A program made the translations under genes and the position numbers. A stretch of DNA of 8,918 bases, taken from assembly GCA_913773825.1 (NCBI GenBank), contig CAJYHH010000705.1:1-8918 (forward strand). The letters are read 5' to 3'. The DNA is from Candidatus Sericytochromatia bacterium. Lineage in GTDB: Bacteria; Cyanobacteriota; Sericytochromatia; UBA7694. The notes beneath the pieces were generated by a model, which saw nothing but the letters and a program-made list of their open reading frames with translations, did no database searches and was not told where the DNA came from. This document shows positions 1 to 5,694 of this stretch, piece after piece; within the stretch, counting starts at the first letter, position 1, and each line of letters starts with the position of its first letter.

Positions 1-1689
1 GAAGACGCCTTTAACAGCGCCACCAGCTGCATCAAGCAAGAATATGGCGCTCAGTATTCAACCCCCCGTCGTTACAAAACCAAATCGGATTCCGCTCAAG
101 AGGCTCACGAAGCGATTCGTCCCACTGATTTTTCAGTGCAGAGCGTGGGCGGAGACTCTGGTGAACGCTCGCTGTATGAACTAATCTGGAAGCGCGCCAT
201 TGCTTCGCAGATGACCGACGCCCGGATTGAAAAAACAACCGCAACCATTGCGATCAGCGGCATGGAAGACAAACTGACCGCCACCGGTGAAGTAATTCGT
301 TTTGATGGCTTTTTAAAAGTCTATATGGAAGACAGCGACGACGAAGATCGCGAAGAAGCCCGTATGCTGCCGCCGCTTAAACAGGGTCAGGTTCTGCCCT
401 TAGAGCATATGACAGCCCGTGAGACCTTCTCTAAACCGCCAGCCCGCTTTACCGAAGCCACACTGGTTAAATCACTTGAAGAAATGGGCATCGGGCGTCC
501 GTCAACTTATGCGCCAACCATTTCGACGATTCAAAAGCGCGATTATGTGCTCAAAGAAACCCGCGAAGGCAAAGAGCGTGAGTTTCATGAGCTGATTCTC
601 AAACAAGGCAAAGTCACAGAAGCTGTTAAAAGCGAAACATATGGTTCTGAAAAGAACAAACTTTTCCCGACTTCATTAGCTAAAGTGGTCACGGACTTTT
701 TAGTTGAATATTTTGACAACGTGATTGACTATTCGTTTACGGCCCAGGTCGAAAAAGAATTTGACGATATCTCTCGCGGCCAAAAAGCCTGGGATCAGAT
801 GATTGCAGACTTTTATTTTAAAGACTTTCATCCAAAAGTCGAAAAAACCGCAGACATTGACCGTTCTGAAGTCGGCACCAGCCGTGAACTGGGGATTGAC
901 CCCAAAACAGGCCGTAAAGTGGTTGCCCGTTTAGGCCGTTTTGGCCCAATTGTCCAGATTGGCGAAAACGAAGATGGTGGCGATAAACCCCGCTATGCTT
1001 CGCTGGAAAAAGATCAGTACCTCGATACCATTACCCTTGAGCAGGCGCTTGAGTTGTTTAAACTACCGCGCAGCATCGGCAGTTTTGAAGGTTTAGAACT
1101 TGTAATAGGCAAAGGGCCCTTTGGTCCCTATATTCGCCATGATGGCAAATACGTCTCCATCCCCAAAGATGAAAACCCGATGTCGATTGATGAGCCTCGC
1201 GCTATTGAGCTGATAGAAGCCAAACGCAAAGCGGATGCTGAAAAGCTGATTAAGACCTTTGATGAGAACCCTGATATCCAGATTCTCAACGGCCGCTGGG
1301 GCCCTTATATCAAAGCGGGCTCTAAAAACGTCAAAGTACCCAAAGGAACTGACGCCATCCAGCTGAGCTTTGATCAGGTGATGGAACTGGTTGCTGCAGC
1401 ACCGGATAAAAAACCCTTTGGCCGCGGCAAGAAAAAAGAAGAAGCAGCCAAGCCGGCAAAAGCGACAAAAGAGACTAAAACCGCCAAAAAGCCAGCAGCT
1501 AAAAAAACCACCAAAACTACGACAAAGGCAAGCAAAACGACCAAGGCAGCAAGCCCAGCTAAAGCTACGGCCAAAACCCTGGCAACACCGGCTAAAGCAG
1601 CTAAGTCAAGCACGACCAAAACCGCTGCCAAAGCCCGTAAGACAAGCGCTACTAAAACGGCGTCTTCAACTAAGAAAAAAGCTGAATAA
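1..1689 (+). CDS. topA: DNA topoisomerase I (type IA), C-terminal part; 5' end outside the window
   Basis: Type IA topoisomerase, which relaxes negatively supercoiled DNA in the cytoplasm through a transient 5'-phosphotyrosine link. The frame is open from base 1, and 562 residues are visible. The catalytic tyrosine motif (MRTDS type) lies just upstream and is not in the window. Visible family motifs are AQEAHEAIRPT (about residues 32-42), the stretch containing EEMGIGRPSTYAPTI (about 160-175), and the LFPTSLAKVVTDF segment. After the catalytic core come three glycine-rich C-terminal repeats near residues 297-321, 370-388 and 431-451 (cores GRFGPIVQIG, GPFGPYIRHDGKYV, GRWGPYIKAGSKNV). No Cys4 zinc finger is present. 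The last roughly 93 residues, from about 470, form a Lys/Ala/Thr-rich, histone-H1-like tail, probably disordered and DNA-binding. Repeat-type C termini with basic tails are known in cyanobacterial and some other TopA proteins. Any in-window start such as the GTG at 136 is internal. A terminator follows 72 bases after the stop. Confidence 0.97.
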   Translation, partial: EDAFNSATSCIKQEYGAQYSTPRRYKTKSDSAQEAHEAIRPTDFSVQSVGGDSGERSLYELIWKRAIASQMTDARIEKTTATIAISGMEDKLTATGEVIRFDGFLKVYMEDSDDEDREEARMLPPLKQGQVLPLEHMTARETFSKPPARFTEATLVKSLEEMGIGRPSTYAPTISTIQKRDYVLKETREGKEREFHELILKQGKVTEAVKSETYGSEKNKLFPTSLAKVVTDFLVEYFDNVIDYSFTAQVEKEFDDISRGQKAWDQMIADFYFKDFHPKVEKTADIDRSEVGTSRELGIDPKTGRKVVARLGRFGPIVQIGENEDGGDKPRYASLEKDQYLDTITLEQALELFKLPRSIGSFEGLELVIGKGPFGPYIRHDGKYVSIPKDENPMSIDEPRAIELIEAKRKADAEKLIKTFDENPDIQILNGRWGPYIKAGSKNVKVPKGTDAIQLSFDQVMELVAAAPDKKPFGRGKKKEEAAKPAKATKETKTAKKPAAKKTTKTTTKASKTTKAASPAKATAKTLATPAKAAKSSTTKTAAKARKTSATKTASSTKKKAE

Positions 1690-1760
1690 AAAGCTTGGCT
1701 CAGGGATCTTAGATATTCCTGATAATTCAGGTATAATTGAGCTTATCATCTCATTCTCAA

Positions 1761-1806
1761 GCCAGAGACATCTTTCTAAGCAAAGGTCTCTGGCCTTTCG
1801 TTTTTT
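1761..1806 (+). terminator. Intrinsic terminator of topA
   Basis: A perfect 9-bp stem GCCAGAGAC (1761-1769) / GTCTCTGGC (1786-1794) is followed by CTTTCG and a run of six T (1801-1806). An inner CTTT/AAAG pair can extend the stem past a two-base bulge. The T-run overlaps the stop codon of the converging lipoprotein gene. On the minus strand the same hairpin follows that gene's stop but lacks a good U-run, so termination in that direction is less certain. Confidence 0.9.
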
Positions 1807-2005
1807 AATCGGACGTTTCAGGACTTGGGCTGGGAGAGGCGCTAAACGTCGGAGTGAGCTCTGATTCAGCGGGTATAGCAGGCTTGGGCGTAGTAAGCAA
1901 ATAGAGCCCGGTCAACGGACTACAAGCGCTAATTAAAGCGCTGACGCAGAACATCAGCACCAGATAAATCAGCCTGTTAGGATGTTTGATCAATCGATTT
2001 GGCAT
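1805..2005 (-). CDS. Small putative lipoprotein, function unknown
   Basis: A 66-residue protein with a lipoprotein signal peptide. Residues 1-14 are basic and contain PNRLI twice. Residues 15-27 are hydrophobic (LVLMFCVSALISA). A lipobox I-S-A-C puts the lipidated cysteine at residue 28. The mature part would be only about 39 residues and ends in a Pro/Ser/Thr-rich stretch (ASPSPSPETSD) typical of a flexible periplasmic or surface tail. I recognise no family. The gene converges on topA and its TAA stop overlaps the topA terminator. A perfect TATAAT ends six bases before the ATG, which puts the expected transcription start on the ATG itself. Alternatively CAAGGG, 12 bases upstream of the ATG, could be a distant ribosome binding site. 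The signal sequence is what sets this apart from a chance reading frame; its small size keeps some doubt. Confidence 0.6.
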   Translation of the reverse strand: MPNRLIKHPNRLIYLVLMFCVSALISACSPLTGLYLLTTPKPAIPAESELTPTFSASPSPSPETSD

Positions 2006-2011
2006 ATCTGA

Positions 2012-2039
2012 ATTATACCCTTGATTCAGATCCAGACAG
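2012..2039 (-). promoter_or_regulatory. Putative promoter of the small lipoprotein gene (leaderless geometry)
   Basis: On the minus strand a consensus -10 TATAAT occupies 2017-2012. A weak -35 CTGTCT (3 of 6 matches) at 2039-2034 is separated from it by 16 bases. Initiation seven bases past the -10 would fall at about 2005, the A of the ATG. Confidence 0.4.
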
Positions 2040-2074
2040 GCCTGAGCGCTTTTGCTGAGAATCCCCTCAGCCTG
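2037..2074. repeat. Overlapping inverted repeats in a divergent promoter region
   Basis: CTCAGC at 2066-2071 can pair perfectly with GCTGAG at 2054-2059 (six-base loop). The longer CTCAGCCTG (2066-2074) can pair instead with CAGGCCTGAG at 2037-2046 with one bulged base. The two pairings exclude each other. The repeats lie in the 133-base gap between the divergent lipoprotein and phosphatase genes, next to both putative promoters. They could be an operator or a cruciform-forming site. No T-run follows, so a terminator is unlikely. Confidence 0.4.
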
Positions 2075-2092
2075 ATGAGATTGTAAGTAAGG

Positions 2093-2098
2093 TACAAT
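2093..2098 (+). promoter_or_regulatory. Putative -10 box for the membrane phosphatase gene
   Basis: TACAAT matches the -10 consensus at five of six positions and lies 40 bases upstream of the GTG start. No good -35 is visible at 16-18 bases; the best is CTGATG (3 of 6) at a short 15-base spacing. Initiation near 2105 would give a leader of about 34 bases that includes the ribosome binding site. Confidence 0.3.
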
Positions 2099-2124
2099 TT
2101 AAGTGCACCTGCCCGTCCTTGTTT

Positions 2125-2130
2125 GAGGAG
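2125..2130 (+). promoter_or_regulatory. Ribosome binding site fixing the GTG start at 2139
   Basis: GAGGAG ends eight bases before the GTG codon. This supports GTG at 2139 as the start over any later ATG, and the resulting N terminus has the expected short basic segment before the first membrane helix. Confidence 0.75.
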
Positions 2131-2138
2131 AAAAGTCC

Positions 2139-4814
2139 GTGAAATTTTTAGACACTGAAGCTCGAAAAGAGCTTCGCACCCCTCGGGGATTGTTTTGCCT
2201 GACCTTGATTTTTGTTTCCATTGTACTGTCCGTGATTGCTGGTTTTGCAACCATTGGTCTGATTGGTCAGCCCTTTGCTGGCTTTAGGCTAGAGCCAACG
2301 GTTACGGTCTCAGCCGTTAATGAAACAGACTGGAATGGCCCCAAAGCGGGAATCCAGACCTATGACAAAATTATCAAAATCAACGGCGAGCCGATTGAGA
2401 CACCGGCTGAGTTTAAGCAAATCATTGCCGCCCAAAAACCAGGTACGGTGCTGGAATACGAAGTCCAGCCCAAGGGCAGTGATAAAACCACTATTCTCAA
2501 AATCCCCGTTCAGACTTTTAGCGCCCTGGACTTTACCCGCAGCATGCTGGTGTTTTATATCATCGGCTTTTTACATATCTTTGTCGGCGCGATTGCTTAT
2601 TTAGTTCGGCCGGCTAACCCGGCAGCCCGCGCCCATCTGTTTATGACTTTGGCCATTGGTGTTACCACCACTTTAGTCGCTGATTACGACACCACGATGT
2701 TATTCCCACGCTTTTGGATTGCGGCAGTCGCGCTGACAGGCGGCGCCTGTTTACATCTGGGCATGTTCTTCCCGCAAAAAAAGAAGATTCTCAACAAATG
2801 GCCCTGGATTCTCTGGATCCCTTATGGCATCAGCTTTTTACTGATGAGCGCCTGGGAATTTGCGTTTAGACCCCTGGGCTTTTTAGGTTATAAAGATGCC
2901 GGCATTCAGGATCTGTTTACCCTGCATTTTGACCTTTATGACGGGTCATTAGCCTGGTCGTTGATTGTCGGCTTTGTCGGATTAATCGGGTTGATTGTTC
3001 ACTCCCTGATTAAATCTGAGTCTCAGGTGATCCGCAACCAGGCCAAAGTGGCTCTGTTAGGTGCAGTAGTTGCTTATTTGCCGATGACGATTTTCTGGAT
3101 GATTATGGACCAGATGCTGCATATTAAGTTGCCCGCAGCCGTTGCAACCATTTGCTGGATCTTGTTTGTCGTCTTCCCGGTTGCGATTGCTTACGCGATT
3201 ATCAAACACAAAATGTTTGATATCGACTTTGTGCTCAAGCAGTCAATGACTTATTCTGCTCTAATCGTCCTGCTCGGTTCGGTTTATGTCGCTTTAGCTG
3301 CAGGCCTGCAGCAATTGCTCACGCCCTTAATGACTAATAATTCTGAGCTGACGTCCTATATGCTCACCACTGGCGTCACCGTGCTGTTGTTTGAACCGCT
3401 TAAAGTCAATATTCGTTCTGTAATAGACAAGCGCTTCTTTAGAACCAAATATGACTTCCGTACGGCTTTAAGTGAGTTTATTGATGCCGCACGCTCTACC
3501 ATTGATGTGAGTGAACTGACGCCAAAGTTAGTTGAAGTGGTTGAAAAAACGATTCATCCCAAACACGTTTTGTTAATGCTCAAAAACCCTCAGACGAACT
3601 CACTCAAGCAGGTTTATAGCCACGGGATTGATTTTAAACTGAAAGATGAAATCCCTTTAGATGACCCGGCACTGTTAGCTGCGATGGGTCTGGCGAAACC
3701 GAAAAAAGCCCTCACAAGCCGCTTAACAGGCGCCTTGAATCTGGGTGCCGCTTTAGCGGGTCAAGGCCCCTTGCCTTCACCGATTCCGTTTTTGCTGGTT
3801 AAGCGCATTACCCGTGAACTGCCGAGTCTTGAACAAACAGAAGCGATTCGCAACAGTCTGACACTGCCGCTAACTGTGCGGGTGCCAATGGACAATGGCG
3901 AAGTCCGCGATGAATTAATCGGCATGCTGACCCTGGGTGAAAAGCGCTCAGAGATGGAATACACAATTGAAGACCGTCAGCTCTTTCAGAGTATTGGTCA
4001 GCAGCTGGCTCTGAGTCTACATAGCTCACAGCTTGCGGTTGAAGTCGCTGAAAAAGAAGCGATTAAACAGACCCTGCAAAAAGCGCGTGTGATTCAAAAA
4101 TCGATGCTGCCCGATCAGGAGCTTGAGCTGGATAGCTTTGATATGACGGGCTTTTCAGAATCAGCTGATGAAACCGGCGGCGATTATTATGACTGGTATA
4201 AACTCGACGACAACCGCTTTATCTTAGGGGTTGGTGACGTGACCGGTCACGGGATTGACGCTGCAATGGTGGTCGGGATGGCCAAGAGCTGTCTGTATAA
4301 CCAAGTTGAAGTGGACCCGTCTGTACCCAAAGTGATGAGCGCGCTCAACCGGACCATTAACGAAGTTTCACGCCGCACAGACCGCAGCAATCGTAAGCTG
4401 ATGTCCTTTGTCTATACTTATTTTGACGCTGAGAGCCTGACTTGCCGGATTGCTTCTGCGGGTCATTGGTTCCCCATGCATTACCGGGCTGCTGACGGCG
4501 AAATCACCACTTATTCAGAGTTTAAGGGGACTTTTCCGCTGGGACAGCGCCTGCCCGATAAGTTTAACTGCCCTGAAAACGGCTTTAGCGTTGCCCCAGG
4601 TGACGTGCTGCTGTACTTTACAGACGGCCTGCACGAAGCGCGCAACACCAATGGCCAGGAATATGAATTAGAGCGGATTGAACAGTTGCTGAACTGGCAT
4701 CATGAGCTCAGCGCCCAGCAGATTAAAGAGCGCATCAAAATGGACTGGGAACAGTTTATTGAAGGCCACGGCATGGAAGACGATATGACATTGGTAGTCG
4801 TAAAAGTCAAATAG
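2139..4814 (+). CDS. Membrane-bound PP2C/SpoIIE-type phosphatase with PDZ-like and GAF-like domains
   Basis: An 891-residue sensor phosphatase, probably a receptor that dephosphorylates a phosphoserine/threonine protein such as an anti-sigma-factor antagonist. Order: cytoplasmic residues 1-17; membrane helix 1 (about 18-43); PDZ-like extracytoplasmic domain (about 50-128, core GIQTYDKIIKINGEPIETP); nine further hydrophobic segments (about 134-156, 166-182, 191-211, 222-238, 271-291, 303-325, 331-355, 371-392, 405-419). Positive loops (RPANPAARAH, PQKKKILNK, KHK) fall on the cytoplasmic side, consistent with ten helices. The IAYAIIKHKMFDID and VIDKRFFRTKYDF segments resemble those of multi-helix GAF signalling proteins. 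A divergent GAF-like region (about 453-630) leads through a short helix to the SpoIIE domain (about 655-891). Its metal motifs are intact: GGDYYDW (680-686), GDVTGHG (699-705), YFTDGLHEA (826-834) and DDMTLVV (881-887). Start is GTG with a good ribosome binding site. No STAS or kinase partner gene is adjacent, so the substrate is unknown. Confidence 0.92.
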   Translation: MKFLDTEARKELRTPRGLFCLTLIFVSIVLSVIAGFATIGLIGQPFAGFRLEPTVTVSAVNETDWNGPKAGIQTYDKIIKINGEPIETPAEFKQIIAAQKPGTVLEYEVQPKGSDKTTILKIPVQTFSALDFTRSMLVFYIIGFLHIFVGAIAYLVRPANPAARAHLFMTLAIGVTTTLVADYDTTMLFPRFWIAAVALTGGACLHLGMFFPQKKKILNKWPWILWIPYGISFLLMSAWEFAFRPLGFLGYKDAGIQDLFTLHFDLYDGSLAWSLIVGFVGLIGLIVHSLIKSESQVIRNQAKVALLGAVVAYLPMTIFWMIMDQMLHIKLPAAVATICWILFVVFPVAIAYAIIKHKMFDIDFVLKQSMTYSALIVLLGSVYVALAAGLQQLLTPLMTNNSELTSYMLTTGVTVLLFEPLKVNIRSVIDKRFFRTKYDFRTALSEFIDAARSTIDVSELTPKLVEVVEKTIHPKHVLLMLKNPQTNSLKQVYSHGIDFKLKDEIPLDDPALLAAMGLAKPKKALTSRLTGALNLGAALAGQGPLPSPIPFLLVKRITRELPSLEQTEAIRNSLTLPLTVRVPMDNGEVRDELIGMLTLGEKRSEMEYTIEDRQLFQSIGQQLALSLHSSQLAVEVAEKEAIKQTLQKARVIQKSMLPDQELELDSFDMTGFSESADETGGDYYDWYKLDDNRFILGVGDVTGHGIDAAMVVGMAKSCLYNQVEVDPSVPKVMSALNRTINEVSRRTDRSNRKLMSFVYTYFDAESLTCRIASAGHWFPMHYRAADGEITTYSEFKGTFPLGQRLPDKFNCPENGFSVAPGDVLLYFTDGLHEARNTNGQEYELERIEQLLNWHHELSAQQIKERIKMDWEQFIEGHGMEDDMTLVVVKVK

Positions 4815-4878
4815 CGAGTGGCTTGTAGCCGGTTGCCGGTTGTTAAAAATCTTTAGTGATCAGCCACAAGCTACTCGC
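4814..4878. repeat. Long imperfect inverted repeat at the 3' end of the phosphatase gene
   Basis: A 16-base left arm (GCGAGTGGCTTGTAGC, 4814-4829) can pair with GCCACAAGCTACTCGC (4863-4878), with one G-U wobble and one A-C mismatch. The left arm begins with the last base of the TAG stop. The 33-base loop contains a tandem CCGGTTG duplication (4829-4842). No U-run follows the right arm, so a standard intrinsic terminator is not supported. It could be a 3'-end stabilising or attenuating structure, or a copy of a dispersed intergenic repeat. The rest of the gap to 4987 holds no other clear feature except the next gene's ribosome binding site. Confidence 0.7.
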
Positions 4879-4973
4879 CACTGGCTCTGAGCTGAATTAT
4901 CCTTTTGTTAAATATCAGTAAACTCTAGCATGAATCCTGTATGCTTCCCGATAAACTAATCATAGCCACAAGC

Positions 4974-4980
4974 AAGGAGA
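4974..4980 (+). promoter_or_regulatory. Strong ribosome binding site for the 187-residue protein
   Basis: AAGGAGA ends seven bases before the ATG at 4988. It is the best Shine-Dalgarno sequence in the window and strongly supports this small unrecognised gene and its start. Confidence 0.85.
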
Positions 4981-4987
4981 ATCAGAC

Positions 4988-5551
4988 ATGCAGCTGAACA
5001 AAGACTTCAGTAATATCAACAATCAGATCGGGGCCCTGAACAAACTCAAAAACCCCGCTCCTGCAGCACCGGCTTCCCCCAAACCGCAGGTCAAAACCCT
5101 CGAAAATCAGAATCCGAATGTAACATACAGCAAGTCTGATAAAAACATCGAAAAGCCTGCTGCTCAGGGCAATGCCACCACCACCCTGAAAGACCCGACT
5201 GACAAAGCCATTGCGGAATGGAAAGCCAAAGCTGGCGGTGCCAAAATTGACTTTAGCAAAATGCCGTCCTCTGACAGCAAAATTGCCGTTATCAACTATC
5301 TGCTAAAAGATTATTCGGCTAAAAAACTGGATAGCAGCGAGCAGAAAAACGTTCAGAAATTCTTCTCTGAAATTATGACGAAGTCTTCTAAGCTTGACGA
5401 TCCCCTCAAGCGCAAAGAAATTCTGAACATCATGGCTGACGGCATCAAAACCAAAGGTCTGTCAGAAGCTCAGATGGACATGGTGGCCAGCGGCAAATTT
5501 AACGCTGATGCCTACATTGGCTTAGTCAACAGCGGCGAGCCGATCGGCTAA
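4988..5551 (+). CDS. Hypothetical soluble protein, 187 residues
   Basis: I do not recognise this protein. It has no signal peptide, no hydrophobic segment and no cysteine, and only one tryptophan (residue 78). Residues 1-22 are Asn/Gln-rich and could form a short helix (QLNKDFSNINNQIGALNKL). Residues 23-70 are Pro/Ala/Asn/Lys-rich and probably disordered. Residues 71-182 look like a compact helical domain with segments near 71-82, 97-109, 116-132, 138-152 and 159-170. The C terminus is SGEPIG. An excellent ribosome binding site, a body free of internal stops and a perfect 13-bp terminator hairpin 17 bases past the stop make it a real, separately transcribed gene. A promoter is not clear: TTGTTA (4905-4910) and TAGCAT (4926-4931) are only 15 bases apart. 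A disordered N terminus before a small helical domain would fit an adaptor or secreted scaffold-like protein, but this is a guess. Confidence 0.85.
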   Translation: MQLNKDFSNINNQIGALNKLKNPAPAAPASPKPQVKTLENQNPNVTYSKSDKNIEKPAAQGNATTTLKDPTDKAIAEWKAKAGGAKIDFSKMPSSDSKIAVINYLLKDYSAKKLDSSEQKNVQKFFSEIMTKSSKLDDPLKRKEILNIMADGIKTKGLSEAQMDMVASGKFNADAYIGLVNSGEPIG

Positions 5552-5567
5552 CAAGATTTTAACTTCC

Positions 5568-5609
5568 TCAGGCTGGTAGAGCATCTCTACCAGCCTGAAA
5601 GCCGTTTTT
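5568..5609 (+). terminator. Intrinsic terminator of the 187-residue protein gene
   Basis: A perfect 13-bp stem CAGGCTGGTAGAG (5569-5581) / CTCTACCAGCCTG (5585-5597) with a CAT loop; an outer T-A pair (5568/5598) makes 14. AAGCCG and then five T (5605-5609) follow, so the T-run is six bases from the stem, slightly further than ideal. The T-run contains a TTG that could be misread as the start of the next gene. Confidence 0.85.
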
Positions 5610-5628
5610 GGCGCCAGCAACTGAGTCA

Positions 5629-5654
5629 AGCTCAAACAAGCTCAGATCAGCTCA
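5629..5654 (+). repeat. Three direct repeats of AGCTCA at exact 10-bp spacing
   Basis: AGCTCA begins at 5629, 5639 and 5649. The first two copies are part of a longer CAAGCTCA and the third of CAGCTCA. The spacing is one DNA helical turn and not a multiple of three, which argues against a coding origin. The array ends five bases before a promoter-like -35 at 5660, the usual place for a cooperative activator site. Confidence 0.5.
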
Positions 5655-5659
5655 AATAC

Positions 5660-5688
5660 TTGGCCAAAGCCTGACGACAGGGTATAAA
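5660..5688 (+). promoter_or_regulatory. Putative promoter of the metallo-hydrolase gene (leaderless geometry)
   Basis: TTGGCC (5660-5665, 4 of 6 matches) and TATAAA (5683-5688, 5 of 6) are separated by exactly 17 bases. Initiation seven bases past the -10 falls on 5695, the A of the in-frame ATG. This supports 5695 as the start, with little or no 5' leader. Confidence 0.55.
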
Positions 5689-5694
5689 GAACTT

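Noticed and set aside
1374..1631. An antisense frame that looks like a hydrophobic Val/Leu/Ala membrane peptide
   Set aside because: It is the complement of the lysine-rich topA tail; antisense of AAR/GCN-rich coding gives Leu/Val/Ala codons automatically.
1391..1864. A 157-codon open frame rich in Lys, Arg, Gln and Pro overlapping the end of topA
   Set aside because: It is the +1-shifted reading of the repetitive lysine/alanine tail of topA and runs on through the terminator; no ribosome binding site or family signal.
5538..5549. A perfect 12-bp palindrome AGCCGATCGGCT at the end of the 187-residue protein gene
   Set aside because: It sits in coding sequence and its stop codon, has no loop or associated signal, and does not match the cyanobacterial HIP1 octamer; probably chance.
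5608..5694. TTG-initiated N-terminal extension of the metallo-hydrolase
   Set aside because: The TTG lies in a terminator T-run, and the segment contains 10-bp-period repeats and a promoter; ATG 5695 is preferred.
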